DNA of 64,000 nt from Burkholderia sp. 4M9327F10 (GTDB lineage Bacteria; Pseudomonadota; Gammaproteobacteria; Burkholderiales; Burkholderiaceae): contig NZ_SCNV01000010.1 in NCBI RefSeq assembly GCF_005503145.1, forward strand, positions 1 through 64,000. The letters run 5' to 3'. Below are positions 29,549 through 38,099 of the stretch, piece after piece. Both the position numbers and the translations under genes were made by a program. Each line of letters begins with the position of its first letter. Within the stretch, counting starts at the first letter, position 1. The notes under the pieces were generated by a model. It saw nothing but the letters and a program-made list of their open reading frames with translations, was not told the origin of the DNA and made no database searches.

Positions 29549-31336
29549 TTAGAACAGCGACTCTTCAACGTCCATCAGCGACTTCGAACCGGCGCGGGCC
29601 TGGCGAATCGTCATGGCCGTTTCCGGCAGCAGCTTGGCGAAGTAGAAGCGCGCGGTGGCAAGCTTGGCCTTGTAGAACGGATCGCCGGACGCTTCCTTGT
29701 CCAGCGCGATACGTGCCATGCGGGCCCAGAAGTACGAGAACACCAGGTGGCCGACGGTACGCAGATACGGCACGGCCGCTGCGCCCACTTCGTCCGGGTT
29801 CTGCATGGCCTTCATGCCGATTTCCATCGTCAGCTTCTGCACCTTGTCGCCGATGTCGGCGAGCGGGTTGATGAATTCCTGCATTTCCGGCTTGATGCCT
29901 TCGGCTTCGACGAATTCCGTCACCAGCTTGCCGAACTTCTTCATCTTGGCGCCCATGTCGCCGAGAATCTTGCGGCCCAGCAGGTCGAGCGCCTGAATCG
30001 CGTTGGTGCCTTCGTAGATCATGTTGATACGCGCGTCGCGCACGTATTGCTCCATGCCCCACTCGGCAATAAAGCCGTGGCCGCCGTAGATCTGCATGGC
30101 GTGGTTGGTGCTCTCGAACGCGTTGTCCGACAGGAACGCCTTCAGGATCGGCGTGAGCAGCGCGACGAGATCAGCGGCATCCTTGCGCACCGACTCTTCA
30201 GCGTGTGACAGTTCCTTGTCGATATGCAGCGCGGACCAGTACGAGAACGCACGCGCGGCTTCGGCGTAGGCCTTCTGCGTGAGCAGCATGCGGCGCACGT
30301 CCGGGTGCACGATGATCGGGTCCGCTGCCTTTTCCGGCGCCTTCGGGCCGGTCAGCGAACGCATCTGCAGACGCTCTTTCGCGTACGTCAACGAGTTCTG
30401 GTAAGCGACTTCGGTCAGGCCCAGGCTCTGCATGCCGACGCCGAGACGCGCGGCGTTCATCATCACGAACATGGCGTTCAAGCCCTTGTTCGGCTCGCCG
30501 ACCATCCAGCCCCTGGCGTTGTCGAGGTTGATCACGGCCGTCGCGTTGCCATGAATGCCCATCTTGTGTTCGATCGAGCCGCACTTCACGGTGTTGCGCT
30601 CGCCCGGCTCGCCGGCTTCGTTCGGCACGAACTTCGGCACGATGAAGAGCGAAATACCCTTGGTGCCCATCGGCGCATCCGGCAGCCGCGCGAGTACCAG
30701 GTGGATGATGTTCTCGGAGAGGTCGTGCTCGCCGCTGGAGATGAAAATCTTCGTGCCGCTGATCGAGTAGGAGCCGTCGGCGTTCGGTTCGGCCTTGGTG
30801 CGCAGGATGCCGAGGTCCGTGCCGCAGTGCGGCTCGGTCAGACACATCGTGCCGGTCCAGACGCCCGCGACGAGCTTCGGCAGATAGCGCTGCTGCAGTT
30901 CCGGCGTGCCGTGCGCGTGCAGGCACTCATACGCGCCGTGCGAGAGGCCCGGGTACATCGTCCACGCCTGATTTGCCGAATTAAGCATTTCGTACAGGGC
31001 GTTGTTGACGAATGCGGGCAGACCCTGGCCGCCGTATTCCGGGTCGCAGCCAAGCGCCGGCCAGCCGGCCTCGACATACTGCTTGTAGGCTTCCTTGAAG
31101 CCCTTCGGCGTGGTCACGACGCCGTCGCCGACGTAGGTGCAGCCTTCCTGGTCGCCGCTCTGATTGAGCGGAAACAGCACTTCGGAGCAGAACTTGCCAG
31201 CCTCTTCCAGCACCGCATTGATCGTGTCGGCATCGAGATCCGCGTGCTTCGGCATCTGCTTGATTTCGGCTTCGACGTTAAGCAGCTCGTGCAACACGAA
31301 TTGCATGTCGCGCAGTGGCGCGGCGTACTGTCCCAT
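29549..31336 (-). CDS. Acyl-CoA dehydrogenase (FadE-type, extended C-terminus)
   Basis: A 595-residue flavin-dependent dehydrogenase for the first oxidation of acyl-CoA. It shows MCLTEPHCGTDLGILRTKA, the FAD-binding ISGTKIFISSGEHDLSENI, IEHKMGIHGNATAVINLDNA and the catalytic base in INMIYEGTNAIQALDLLGRKIL. The length and the helical C-terminal extension match the class of about 595 residues with a C-terminal acyl-CoA dehydrogenase-like domain. ATG 31336 has GGAGAGAGTC just before it; the longer frame to 31486 has no site. It is the first metabolic gene after the tetR regulator. Confidence 0.93.
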   Translation of the reverse strand: MGQYAAPLRDMQFVLHELLNVEAEIKQMPKHADLDADTINAVLEEAGKFCSEVLFPLNQSGDQEGCTYVGDGVVTTPKGFKEAYKQYVEAGWPALGCDPEYGGQGLPAFVNNALYEMLNSANQAWTMYPGLSHGAYECLHAHGTPELQQRYLPKLVAGVWTGTMCLTEPHCGTDLGILRTKAEPNADGSYSISGTKIFISSGEHDLSENIIHLVLARLPDAPMGTKGISLFIVPKFVPNEAGEPGERNTVKCGSIEHKMGIHGNATAVINLDNARGWMVGEPNKGLNAMFVMMNAARLGVGMQSLGLTEVAYQNSLTYAKERLQMRSLTGPKAPEKAADPIIVHPDVRRMLLTQKAYAEAARAFSYWSALHIDKELSHAEESVRKDAADLVALLTPILKAFLSDNAFESTNHAMQIYGGHGFIAEWGMEQYVRDARINMIYEGTNAIQALDLLGRKILGDMGAKMKKFGKLVTEFVEAEGIKPEMQEFINPLADIGDKVQKLTMEIGMKAMQNPDEVGAAAVPYLRTVGHLVFSYFWARMARIALDKEASGDPFYKAKLATARFYFAKLLPETAMTIRQARAGSKSLMDVEESLF

Positions 31337-31434
31337 GACTCTCTCCAAGGTTTGACAAGAAGCAGGGCCGTCAGCCCAGGCCCGTGGTTCGGACCTTTTC
31401 AGCGCCACTGGATCCCCCGGATCCGGTTGCCCCG

Positions 31435-32034
31435 CTAACGGCTTTCGCTCTGATACGAAACAATCAATTTTTCGAGCGCGGCCCACGTGAGAGGCACAGC
31501 ATCCGGCAAGTGCAGGAAGCGTGCATCGTGATGCAGGCCGAGCGTGAAGCTGTACAGTTCGAAGAGCATCAATTGCGGATTCGTGTCCGCCCGCAGGTGC
31601 CCTTCATCCATTGCCTGCGAAATGGCGCGGGTGAGCGCAGCACGCCACATCGTCACGCTCGCCACCAGTTGCTCGCGCACCGGGTTGTCCGCGCGGTCGT
31701 CGTACTCAACCGCACCGCTGATGTAGATGCACCCAGTGGTCACTTCCTGAATGCGCTTCTCAATCCAGCGGGAGATCATTGCGCGCAAACGCGGCAAGCC
31801 GCGCGGCTCGCGCAGACTCGGGAAAAACACCTCGTCCTCGAAACGACGGTGATATTCACGCACGACTTCAACCTGCAAGTCCTCGCGCGACCCGAAGTGC
31901 GCAAACACGCCGCTCTTGCTCATCTGCATGCGCTCGGCCAGCAGCCCAATCGTCAGACCTTCCAGTCCGTCGCGGCTTGCCAGATCGAGTGCTGCTTCGA
32001 GAATCGCTGCTCGCGTTTGTTCGCCTTTTCGCAT
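31435..32034 (-). CDS. TetR-family regulator of the beta-oxidation cluster
   Basis: A 199-residue TetR-type repressor with an N-terminal helix-turn-helix (MRKGEQTRAAILEAALDLASRDGLEGLTIGLLAERMQMSKSGVFAHFGSREDLQVEV). It lies directly upstream of, and on the same strand as, four beta-oxidation genes, so it most likely represses them and itself in the absence of acyl-CoA. Betaproteobacteria have a known TetR regulator of fatty-acid degradation (FadP/PsrA-like); this may be that protein, but orthology was not tested. An 18-bp palindrome at 32123-32140 is its likely operator. Confidence 0.88.
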   Translation of the reverse strand: MRKGEQTRAAILEAALDLASRDGLEGLTIGLLAERMQMSKSGVFAHFGSREDLQVEVVREYHRRFEDEVFFPSLREPRGLPRLRAMISRWIEKRIQEVTTGCIYISGAVEYDDRADNPVREQLVASVTMWRAALTRAISQAMDEGHLRADTNPQLMLFELYSFTLGLHHDARFLHLPDAVPLTWAALEKLIVSYQSESR

Positions 32035-32122
32035 AGCTGTTTTACCGTTCTTATGTGACCGAAAGAAAAATCGAACGGCCGTACTATTATTGAGTGCTGC
32101 CGTCCGCGAAACAAGGAATTTA

Positions 32123-32140
32123 TTAGAAACCGGTTTCTAA
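32123..32140. promoter_or_regulatory. Perfect 18-bp palindrome, likely TetR operator
   Basis: TTAGAAACCGGTTTCTAA reads the same on both strands and lies 89 bases upstream of the tetR start. Its core GAAAC-CG-GTTTC fits the PsrA-type consensus (G/C)AAAC-N2-4-GTTT(G/C) known for fatty-acid-responsive TetR proteins. An overlapping second inverted repeat, CCGGTT-TCT-AACCGG, occupies 32130-32144. On the minus strand it falls between a TTGATG (-35 like) and TCTAAT (-10 like), where repressor binding would block transcription. Confidence 0.68.
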
Positions 32141-32290
32141 CCGGAGCATCAATTTTGCGTCATACGTCAATCAGACGAAGTAGATTTTTTAGAGGCGTTT
32201 GCCTTGTTGCGTTTGACGTCTGTCATAAGGCGGCGTGGGGTCTGATGTAAGTGCGGGTTTATCCCGACAGCGTACAAGGCGCATCGCAGG

Positions 32291-33550
32291 CTAATCGTAA
32301 CCACCCACGGTGAGCAGCTTCATCACCGCCCGGTAGGTCGTGTAGGCCAGCCAGTTCAGCAGGCGCTCGCCTGCAGGGCGTGCTTCGTAATGGGCGAGAT
32401 CGATACGGCGCGATTCGTCGAACGCGCCGAGGATCGCTTCGCGCAGCGCGCCGATCTGCGGATCGAGCACCAGCACGACATTGGCCTCGTTGTTGAGCAT
32501 CAGGCTGAGCGCGTCGAGGTTCGACGAGCCGACTGTGCCCCAGTTCGAATCGACCACCGCCACCTTGCCGTGCAACATGGTCTTTTCGTATTCGGCGATC
32601 TTCACACCGGCTGCGAGCAGCGACCGGTAGAGGAATGGCACCGCATAGTCGAGCGCGGCGAACTCCTTCCTGCCGATCACCAGCTTTACCTCCACTCCGC
32701 GCCGCGCCGCGAACGCCAGCGCGCGACGCAGCTTGCGGCCCGGCATGAAGTAGGGATTCGCGAGCAGCACCTCGCTTCGCGCCTGGCCGATCGCGGTGAG
32801 ATAGGCCTTTTCGATGGCGCGGCGATTGACAAGGTTGTCGCGTGCGACGAACGCTACCGCGGACTCACCGGCGGCGCTGCGCGAGTCGGCGCTGCGGTGG
32901 CGGCTACGGCCCGGCTCGGTGGAAGCGTCGTCGTCCTTGAGGCTTAAATCCGGCTGCAGCGATTCGACCGGACGGTGGCCGAAACGGATGCGGTGCCACT
33001 GCGTCTCAAAGGCCTCACGCACGTCGGCGACCACCGGCCCCCGCAGTTCGACCGTGAAGTCCCAGCGAGGATACGGCAAACGCACGCCGCCATTCTCCAG
33101 GTCATCGACGATATTGATGCCGCCGCACCAGGCGAGATGGTCGTCGACCACCGCAAGCTTGCGATGCGTGCGTGAAAAGCCGAAGCGGCCGAACAGGTGC
33201 GGGTTGTAAATCAGATGCTCGATGCCGCGGGCGAGCCACTCGTCGAAGAGCGGCAGACGCGCTGTGCCGATGCCATCCGTAATCACACGCACCCGCACAC
33301 CTCGTGCGGCGGCGCGCAGCAAAGCGGCGCTGACGGCCTGGCCCGCGCTGTCGTCGCAGAAGATATAGGTTTCGAGAACGACGTCTTTCTCGGCGGCGTC
33401 GACCCGCGCGATCAGCGACTTGAAAAACGCGTCGCCTGAGCGAAACAGCTGAACTTGATTACCGGCGGTGAAGCGATATTTCGACCAGTAGCGACGGCCG
33501 AACAAAGTCTGCCGAAGCCGCTCGAAACGGCGCGTGCCGCCGACCGTCAT
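32291..33550 (-). CDS. clsB: Cardiolipin synthase (phospholipase D superfamily)
   Basis: A 419-residue enzyme with two HKD motifs, THRKLAVVDDHLAWCGGINI and LHGKVAVVDSNWGTVGSSNL, the signature of bacterial cardiolipin synthases and PLD-type transferases. It lacks the N-terminal membrane helices of ClsA and ends with an amphipathic region, resembling ClsB. It condenses phosphatidylglycerol (or PG and PE) to cardiolipin at the inner membrane, by family inference. It overlaps nudB by four bases (ATGA at 33547-33550), so the two are translationally coupled. A serine/arginine-rich stretch at about residues 205-230 is unusual and may be a linker. Confidence 0.88.
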   Translation of the reverse strand: MTVGGTRRFERLRQTLFGRRYWSKYRFTAGNQVQLFRSGDAFFKSLIARVDAAEKDVVLETYIFCDDSAGQAVSAALLRAAARGVRVRVITDGIGTARLPLFDEWLARGIEHLIYNPHLFGRFGFSRTHRKLAVVDDHLAWCGGINIVDDLENGGVRLPYPRWDFTVELRGPVVADVREAFETQWHRIRFGHRPVESLQPDLSLKDDDASTEPGRSRHRSADSRSAAGESAVAFVARDNLVNRRAIEKAYLTAIGQARSEVLLANPYFMPGRKLRRALAFAARRGVEVKLVIGRKEFAALDYAVPFLYRSLLAAGVKIAEYEKTMLHGKVAVVDSNWGTVGSSNLDALSLMLNNEANVVLVLDPQIGALREAILGAFDESRRIDLAHYEARPAGERLLNWLAYTTYRAVMKLLTVGGYD

Positions 33551-34023
33551 CGGAACCGCCCCTTCAGGCGCCGCGGCAACTGCAGGATCGCGTCAGCATT
33601 CGACGCTGAAAAGCAGCGCTCGGCGGCTTCTTCGTAAGGCAGCCAGACGTATGCCGTATGTTCGAGCGGTGCAAGCGTCACCTCGCAGCGCTGCGGTACC
33701 TGCAAGCTGAACCAGTGCTCGGTGTTGCGCGTCACGCCTTCCGCGTAGCGATGCCGCCAGACCGGATAGATCTCATAGTCGATCTGATACCGCCAGTCGA
33801 ACAACGCGTCGTGCGGCACGGCTGCGCTGCCGATCACGATGCCGGTTTCCTCGGCCACTTCGCGCATGGCGGTCGCGGCAAGCGGTTCGTCGAGGCTGTC
33901 TTTCGAGCCGGTCACCGACTGCCAGAAGCCCGCGCGGTCGGCGCGCTCGATGAGCAGCACATCGAGTTCCGCAGTATGGATGACGACAAGGACGGATTCG
34001 GGAATCTTCGGCGGTTTCGGCAT
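33547..34023 (-). CDS. nudB: Dihydroneopterin triphosphate pyrophosphatase (Nudix)
   Basis: NudB removes pyrophosphate from dihydroneopterin triphosphate in folate synthesis. The 158-residue protein contains a complete Nudix box, GSKDSLDEPLAATAMREVAEETGI. Its position right behind aspS matches the aspS-nudB order of Escherichia coli, and the N-terminus PKPPKIPESVLVVIHTAELDVLLIERADRAGFWQSVTGSK is typical of NudB. The start at 34023 was chosen because upstream sequence is not Nudix-like. A terminator lies between aspS and nudB, so it is partly separately transcribed. Confidence 0.92.
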   Translation of the reverse strand: MPKPPKIPESVLVVIHTAELDVLLIERADRAGFWQSVTGSKDSLDEPLAATAMREVAEETGIVIGSAAVPHDALFDWRYQIDYEIYPVWRHRYAEGVTRNTEHWFSLQVPQRCEVTLAPLEHTAYVWLPYEEAAERCFSASNADAILQLPRRLKGRFR

Positions 34024-34119
34024 GGCGATAAGACTGGGCGCGCGCTGCGCGCGATACATGTCGGTCGACGGTCTTGCTGGCGCATGGCGCCTCGCGTGTT
34101 GCTACGACTGTAACGCAAA

Positions 34120-34159
34120 AAACGAAAAAGGCGCATGACGCGCCTTTTTCGTTTGCTCA
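34120..34159 (-). terminator. Intrinsic terminator after aspS
   Basis: A 15-bp perfect stem (AAACGAAAAAGGCGC at 34120-34134 pairing with GCGCCTTTTTCGTTT at 34140-34154, 5-base loop) follows aspS on the minus strand, and the lower arm continues as CGTTTTTTGCG on that strand. It is expected to end the aspS transcript 58 bases after its stop; some read-through into nudB remains possible. Confidence 0.8.
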
Positions 34160-34211
34160 AGTTTGCTCAATCGCGGCCCGGGGACTGCGTGAACGGAGCG
34201 GGTCTACAAGC

Positions 34212-36011
34212 TTATGCCTTCGCTTCCGGCTGACGCAGGCGAATATGCAGCTCGCGCAACTGGCGCTCGTCCACTTCGCTCGGAGCCTGCGTAAGCAGAC
34301 ACTGTGCGCGTTGCGTCTTCGGGAACGCGATCACGTCGCGGATCGAATCGGCCCCGGCCATCATCGTGATGATGCGGTCCAGACCGAAGGCGATACCGCC
34401 GTGCGGCGGCGCGCCGTACTGCAGCGCGTCGAGCAGGAAGCCGAACTTGGCGCGTGCTTCTTCCGCGTTGATCTTGAGCGCGCGGAACACCTTGCTCTGC
34501 ACTTCTTCACGGTGAATACGCACCGAACCGCCACCGATTTCCCAGCCGTTCAACACCATGTCGTAGGCCTTGGCGAGGCAGCGGCCCGGATCCGTTTCCA
34601 GATACTCGAGGTGCTCGTCCTTCGGGCTCGTGAACGGGTGATGCGCGGCGACGTAGCGGTTTTCTTCTTCGTCGTATTCGAACATCGGGAAGTCCACCAC
34701 CCACAGCGGCTTCCAGCCGCCTTCGACGAGACCGTTGGCCTTGCCGAATTCCGAGTGACCGATCTTCAGACGCAGTGCGCCAAGGCTGTCGTTGACAACC
34801 TTCGCACGATCCGCCGCGAAGAAAATGATGTCGCCGTCTTGCGCGGCGGTGCGCTCGATGATCGACTTGATCGCTTCGTCGTGCAGGTTCTTGACGATCG
34901 GGCTTTGCAGACCGTCACGACCCTTCGCGACTTCATTGACCTTGATCCAGGCGAGGCCCTTTGCGCCGTAGATGCGCACGAATTCCGTGTAGCTGTCGAT
35001 ATCGCCACGCGAGAGCTCGCCACCCTTCGGCACGCGCAACGCTGCGACGCGGCCGTCCTTGGTGTTGGCCGGCGTGCTGAACACCTTGAAGTCGACGTCC
35101 TTGACCGCGTCGGTCAGGTCCGTGAACTCGAGCTTCACGCGCAGGTCGGGCTTGTCCGAACCGAAACGGCGCATCGCTTCCGAGTACTCCATAACCGGGA
35201 ATTTCTCGTCCAGTTCGACACCGATCGTCACCTTGAAGACGTGGCGGATCATCGCTTCGAACAGATCGCGGATTTCCTGCTCGGAGAGGAACGAGGTTTC
35301 GCAGTCGATCTGCGTGAATTCCGGCTGGCGGTCGGCGCGCAAGTCTTCGTCGCGGAAGCACTTGACGATCTGGTAGTAGCGATCGAAGTTCGCCACCATC
35401 AGCAACTGCTTGAAGAGCTGCGGCGACTGCGGCAGCGCGAAGAACTGGCCCGGGTTGGTACGCGACGGCACGAGGTAGTCGCGCGCACCTTCCGGCGTGC
35501 TCTTGGTGAGCATCGGCGTTTCGATGTCGATGAAGCCGAGCGAGTCCAGGTACTTGCGCACTTCGATGGCGACGCGGTAACGCAGACGCAGGTTGTGCTG
35601 CATCTGCGGACGGCGCAGGTCGAGCACGCGGTGCGTGAGACGCGTGGTTTCCGAGAGGTTGTCGTCGTCGAGCTGGAACGGCGGCGTGATCGACGCGTTC
35701 AGCACGTTCAGTTCGTGGCACAGCACTTCGATCTTGCCGCTCTTCAGGCCGGCATTGGTCGTGCCTTCCGGACGGTTGCGCACGACGCCCTTGATCTGCA
35801 CGCAAAACTCGTTGCGCACGCCTTCGGCGGTCTTGAACATCTCCGCGCGATCCGGGTCGCACACGACCTGAACGAGGCCTTCACGGTCGCGCAGGTCGAT
35901 GAAGATAACGCCGCCGTGGTCACGGCGACGGCTCACCCAGCCGCACAGGGACACGGTTTGGCCCAACAGTTCTTCGGTCACCAGACCGCAATATTCAGAT
36001 CGCATCGACAT
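34212..36011 (-). CDS. aspS: Aspartyl-tRNA synthetase
   Basis: AspS charges tRNA-Asp; forms lacking a separate AsnRS can also charge tRNA-Asn. The 599-residue class II enzyme has the OB-fold anticodon domain ([33 protein letters not shown]), [47 protein letters not shown] (motif 2 region), the bacterial insertion domain (residues about 290-420) and motif 3 [34 protein letters not shown]. It is preceded by a DUF502 gene, 71 bases upstream, and followed by a strong terminator. Confidence 0.97.
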   Translation of the reverse strand: MSMRSEYCGLVTEELLGQTVSLCGWVSRRRDHGGVIFIDLRDREGLVQVVCDPDRAEMFKTAEGVRNEFCVQIKGVVRNRPEGTTNAGLKSGKIEVLCHELNVLNASITPPFQLDDDNLSETTRLTHRVLDLRRPQMQHNLRLRYRVAIEVRKYLDSLGFIDIETPMLTKSTPEGARDYLVPSRTNPGQFFALPQSPQLFKQLLMVANFDRYYQIVKCFRDEDLRADRQPEFTQIDCETSFLSEQEIRDLFEAMIRHVFKVTIGVELDEKFPVMEYSEAMRRFGSDKPDLRVKLEFTDLTDAVKDVDFKVFSTPANTKDGRVAALRVPKGGELSRGDIDSYTEFVRIYGAKGLAWIKVNEVAKGRDGLQSPIVKNLHDEAIKSIIERTAAQDGDIIFFAADRAKVVNDSLGALRLKIGHSEFGKANGLVEGGWKPLWVVDFPMFEYDEEENRYVAAHHPFTSPKDEHLEYLETDPGRCLAKAYDMVLNGWEIGGGSVRIHREEVQSKVFRALKINAEEARAKFGFLLDALQYGAPPHGGIAFGLDRIITMMAGADSIRDVIAFPKTQRAQCLLTQAPSEVDERQLRELHIRLRQPEAKA

Positions 36012-36082
36012 GATGTTTGTCTTTCGTTTTGCATTGGTTGAACGGCGCGCAGCTCATGAAACTGAAACAATGCGCGCCGGCA

Positions 36083-36736
36083 TTACATCGGCGGCTCAAT
36101 AGTGGAGCGGCGCACATGCGCCGGCGGCGCAGACGGCGCCACCACGCCCATCGAGACAATGTACTTGAGCGCAGCGTCGACCGTCATATCGAGCTCGACC
36201 ACTTCGCTCTTCGGTACCATCAGGAAGAAACCGGACGTCGGGTTCGGCGTAGTCGGCACGTACACGCTGACGTGATCTTCCTTCAGGTGGTTGACCACGT
36301 CGCCACCCGGAATCCCGGTCAGAAACGCGATCGTATAGGAACCCTTGCGCGGATACTCGATGAGCAGGGCCTTGCGGAACGCATTGCCGCTGCTCGAGAG
36401 CAAGGTATCCGACACTTGCTTGACGCTCGTGTAGATCGGCCCGACCACCGGGATATGGCCGACCACGAGTTCCCACCATTTCACGAGCTTCTGCCCGATG
36501 AAGTTTTGCGTCAATAGTCCGACGATGAAAATGAACGCCAGCGTCAATACGGCGCCCAGCCCCGGCAAACGGAAGCCCAAGACCCGCTCCGGCTGCCACG
36601 ACTCCGGCAGCAGCAGCAATGTCTGATCCATCGTGCCGATGATCAGACCGAGCACCCACAACGTGATGGCCAACGGCACCAGCACCAGCAGGCCAGTCAG
36701 GAACACCGATTTGAGCGTCGCTTTTTTCGTCGTCAT
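36083..36736 (-). CDS. DUF502-family inner-membrane protein
   Basis: A 217-residue membrane protein of unknown function. Two hydrophobic segments, LKSVFLTGLLVLVPLAITLWVLGLIIG and VLTLAFIFIVGLLTQNFIG, flank a short loop; the rest, with VGHIPVVGPIYTSVKQVSDTLLSS and GIPGGDVVNHLKEDHVSVYVPTTPNPTSGFFLMVPKSEV, is the cytosolic or periplasmic DUF502 domain. It lies between the FmdB-type gene and aspS, all on one strand, an order recurrent in betaproteobacteria. No function is assigned. Confidence 0.9.
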   Translation of the reverse strand: MTTKKATLKSVFLTGLLVLVPLAITLWVLGLIIGTMDQTLLLLPESWQPERVLGFRLPGLGAVLTLAFIFIVGLLTQNFIGQKLVKWWELVVGHIPVVGPIYTSVKQVSDTLLSSSGNAFRKALLIEYPRKGSYTIAFLTGIPGGDVVNHLKEDHVSVYVPTTPNPTSGFFLMVPKSEVVELDMTVDAALKYIVSMGVVAPSAPPAHVRRSTIEPPM

Positions 36737-36810
36737 GTGTACCGCCAGAAAGCCACCCCGGCTCAGCCGGGTGCGGCGAATGCGCCGCCTCTTGGAGGCG
36801 GCAACGCTAG

Positions 36811-37182
36811 CTAGGCGCTGCCGGAACCGCTTGTGGCCGCCGCTGCGGCCGCGGGCGCTGCCGGTGCTGCTGCGGCGCTCGTGGAACTCTCGGCGGTGCT
36901 TGCCGGCGAACTGGCCGCGGTGCTCTCGGCGGAGCCGCCTTCGGTCTTCGCCGAGGCCGCTGCACTGCCGTTCGCAGCCGCTGAGCCGTTCGCGCTATTG
37001 CCGCCACGGAAATCGGTTACATACCAGCCCGAACCCTTCAACTGAAACCCGGCCGCCGTCACCTGCTTGCGGAAGGCGTCTTTACCGCACTCCGGGCAGT
37101 CCGTCAGCGGAGCGTCGCTCATCTTCTGAAGCACGTCTTTCCCGAAGCCGCATGATTCGCAGCGATACGCGTAGATCGGCAT
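36811..37182 (-). CDS. FmdB-type zinc-ribbon protein with low-complexity tail
   Basis: A 123-residue protein with an N-terminal zinc ribbon, MPIYAYRCESCGFGKDVLQKMSDAPLTDCPECGKDAFRK, providing the CxxC-x20+-CxxC zinc site of the FmdB regulator family, and a tail of about 60 residues consisting almost only of Ala, Ser, Gly and Thr. FmdB was linked to regulation in methylotrophs, but the function of the many homologues is unclear. It is first in the fmdB-DUF502-aspS group; a TATAAT sequence on the minus strand at 37228-37233 may drive it. Confidence 0.88.
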   Translation of the reverse strand: MPIYAYRCESCGFGKDVLQKMSDAPLTDCPECGKDAFRKQVTAAGFQLKGSGWYVTDFRGGNSANGSAAANGSAAASAKTEGGSAESTAASSPASTAESSTSAAAAPAAPAAAAAATSGSGSA

Positions 37183-37227
37183 GATCTTTTCCCTACAGTA
37201 ATCTGGTAAACGCTTGCAAAGCCTTGA

Positions 37228-37233
37228 ATTATA
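37228..37233 (-). promoter_or_regulatory. Consensus -10 box upstream of the FmdB-type gene
   Basis: On the minus strand the sequence reads TATAAT, a perfect sigma-70 -10 element, 46 bases upstream of the FmdB-type start. No good -35 hexamer is at the usual distance, so the promoter is suggestive rather than proven. Confidence 0.4.
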
Positions 37234-37331
37234 GCCGCAAACGATCCGCCACCCCGGTTTTCGGGCGCGGACGGCTGGCGCGGCCACCGTCCGCGCAGAT
37301 GGGGGCGCCTCGCACAGGATCAAGTCCTCGA

Positions 37332-37985
37332 TCACGCTCCTGCGCGGTCCCGCCGCCGCCAGGTGAGCCAGCGTTCGCGGCCGGCGAATACCGGAATCGA
37401 GTCGCTGACCGGTTCGTCTTCCAGCAGCTCGAAGTACGGGCTGAGCAACGCGTCGAGCTCGGCGCGCTCGATGCCGAACGGCGGACCTTTCGGCGTATCG
37501 CCCAGGAAGAAGAAGCCAGCCAGCAGGGCCCCCGCCGGCAACAGCACAGCCATACGCTGCGCGTAGTCGGCGCGGCGGTCTTTCGGCAGCGCGCACAAAA
37601 ACGCGCGCTCGTACATCCAGCCGGGCGCAAAGGGCGGCTGCCAGGCGAAGAAATCGGCTTGATCGACCACACCTGCGTGCTCGCCCAACTGGGCACGCGC
37701 CGTTGCTACCGCGGCGGGCGAGAAATCGATCGCCTGCACTCGGCGCCCCTGGCGGGCGAGCCAGAGCGCTTCCCATGCGCTGCCACAACCGGGGATCAGC
37801 ACGGCCGCGTCGGGATGCCGTGCCGCAAAGGCTTGAAACGCCGCAGGCACGCCGGCCTGGTCCCAAGGCGTGAAACCGCGCTCGAAGCGCTCGTCCCAGA
37901 AGCCCGGCGAATTCGGATCGCGGCTGGCGAAGTCGATGCCATTGGCGTTAGGGGGCTGGGCCGGGTCGGTCGGATCGCTCATCAC
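37332..37985 (-). CDS. TPMT-superfamily SAM-dependent methyltransferase
   Basis: A 217-residue methyltransferase of the thiopurine S-methyltransferase (TPMT) family. The start NSPGFWDERFERGFTPWDQAGVPAAF and the SAM motif AVLIPGCGSAWEALWLARQGRRVQAIDFSPAAV are characteristic, as is the ERAFLCALPKDRRADYAQRM block. In bacteria, relatives methylate thiols, selenium/tellurium compounds or other small nucleophiles, so the native substrate is unknown. It lies alone between the FmdB-type gene and ubiB, on the same strand. Confidence 0.86.
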   Translation of the reverse strand: MMSDPTDPAQPPNANGIDFASRDPNSPGFWDERFERGFTPWDQAGVPAAFQAFAARHPDAAVLIPGCGSAWEALWLARQGRRVQAIDFSPAAVATARAQLGEHAGVVDQADFFAWQPPFAPGWMYERAFLCALPKDRRADYAQRMAVLLPAGALLAGFFFLGDTPKGPPFGIERAELDALLSPYFELLEDEPVSDSIPVFAGRERWLTWRRRDRAGA

Positions 37986-38063
37986 TGCACCTCGTAAGAG
38001 TTGACGGCTGGAGAGGCGGCTGGCCTCGCGGCGGCGCTGAGTGACCTATTCAAGCTGCCCGCC

Positions 38064-38099
38064 TTATCCACGCTATCCACGCTATCCACCCTAGCCGCC
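38064..38099. repeat. Short 9-bp tandem repeat at the 3' end of ubiB
   Basis: TTATCCACG, CTATCCACG, CTATCCACC and a diverged CTAGCCGCC follow one another, three near-exact 9-bp copies plus one remnant, running across the ubiB stop codon (38091-38093). It probably arose by replication slippage; no function is apparent. Confidence 0.6.

Noticed and set aside
34074..36041. 655-codon plus-strand open frame opposite aspS
   Set aside because: Antisense of a certain aspS gene; no protein-family signature.
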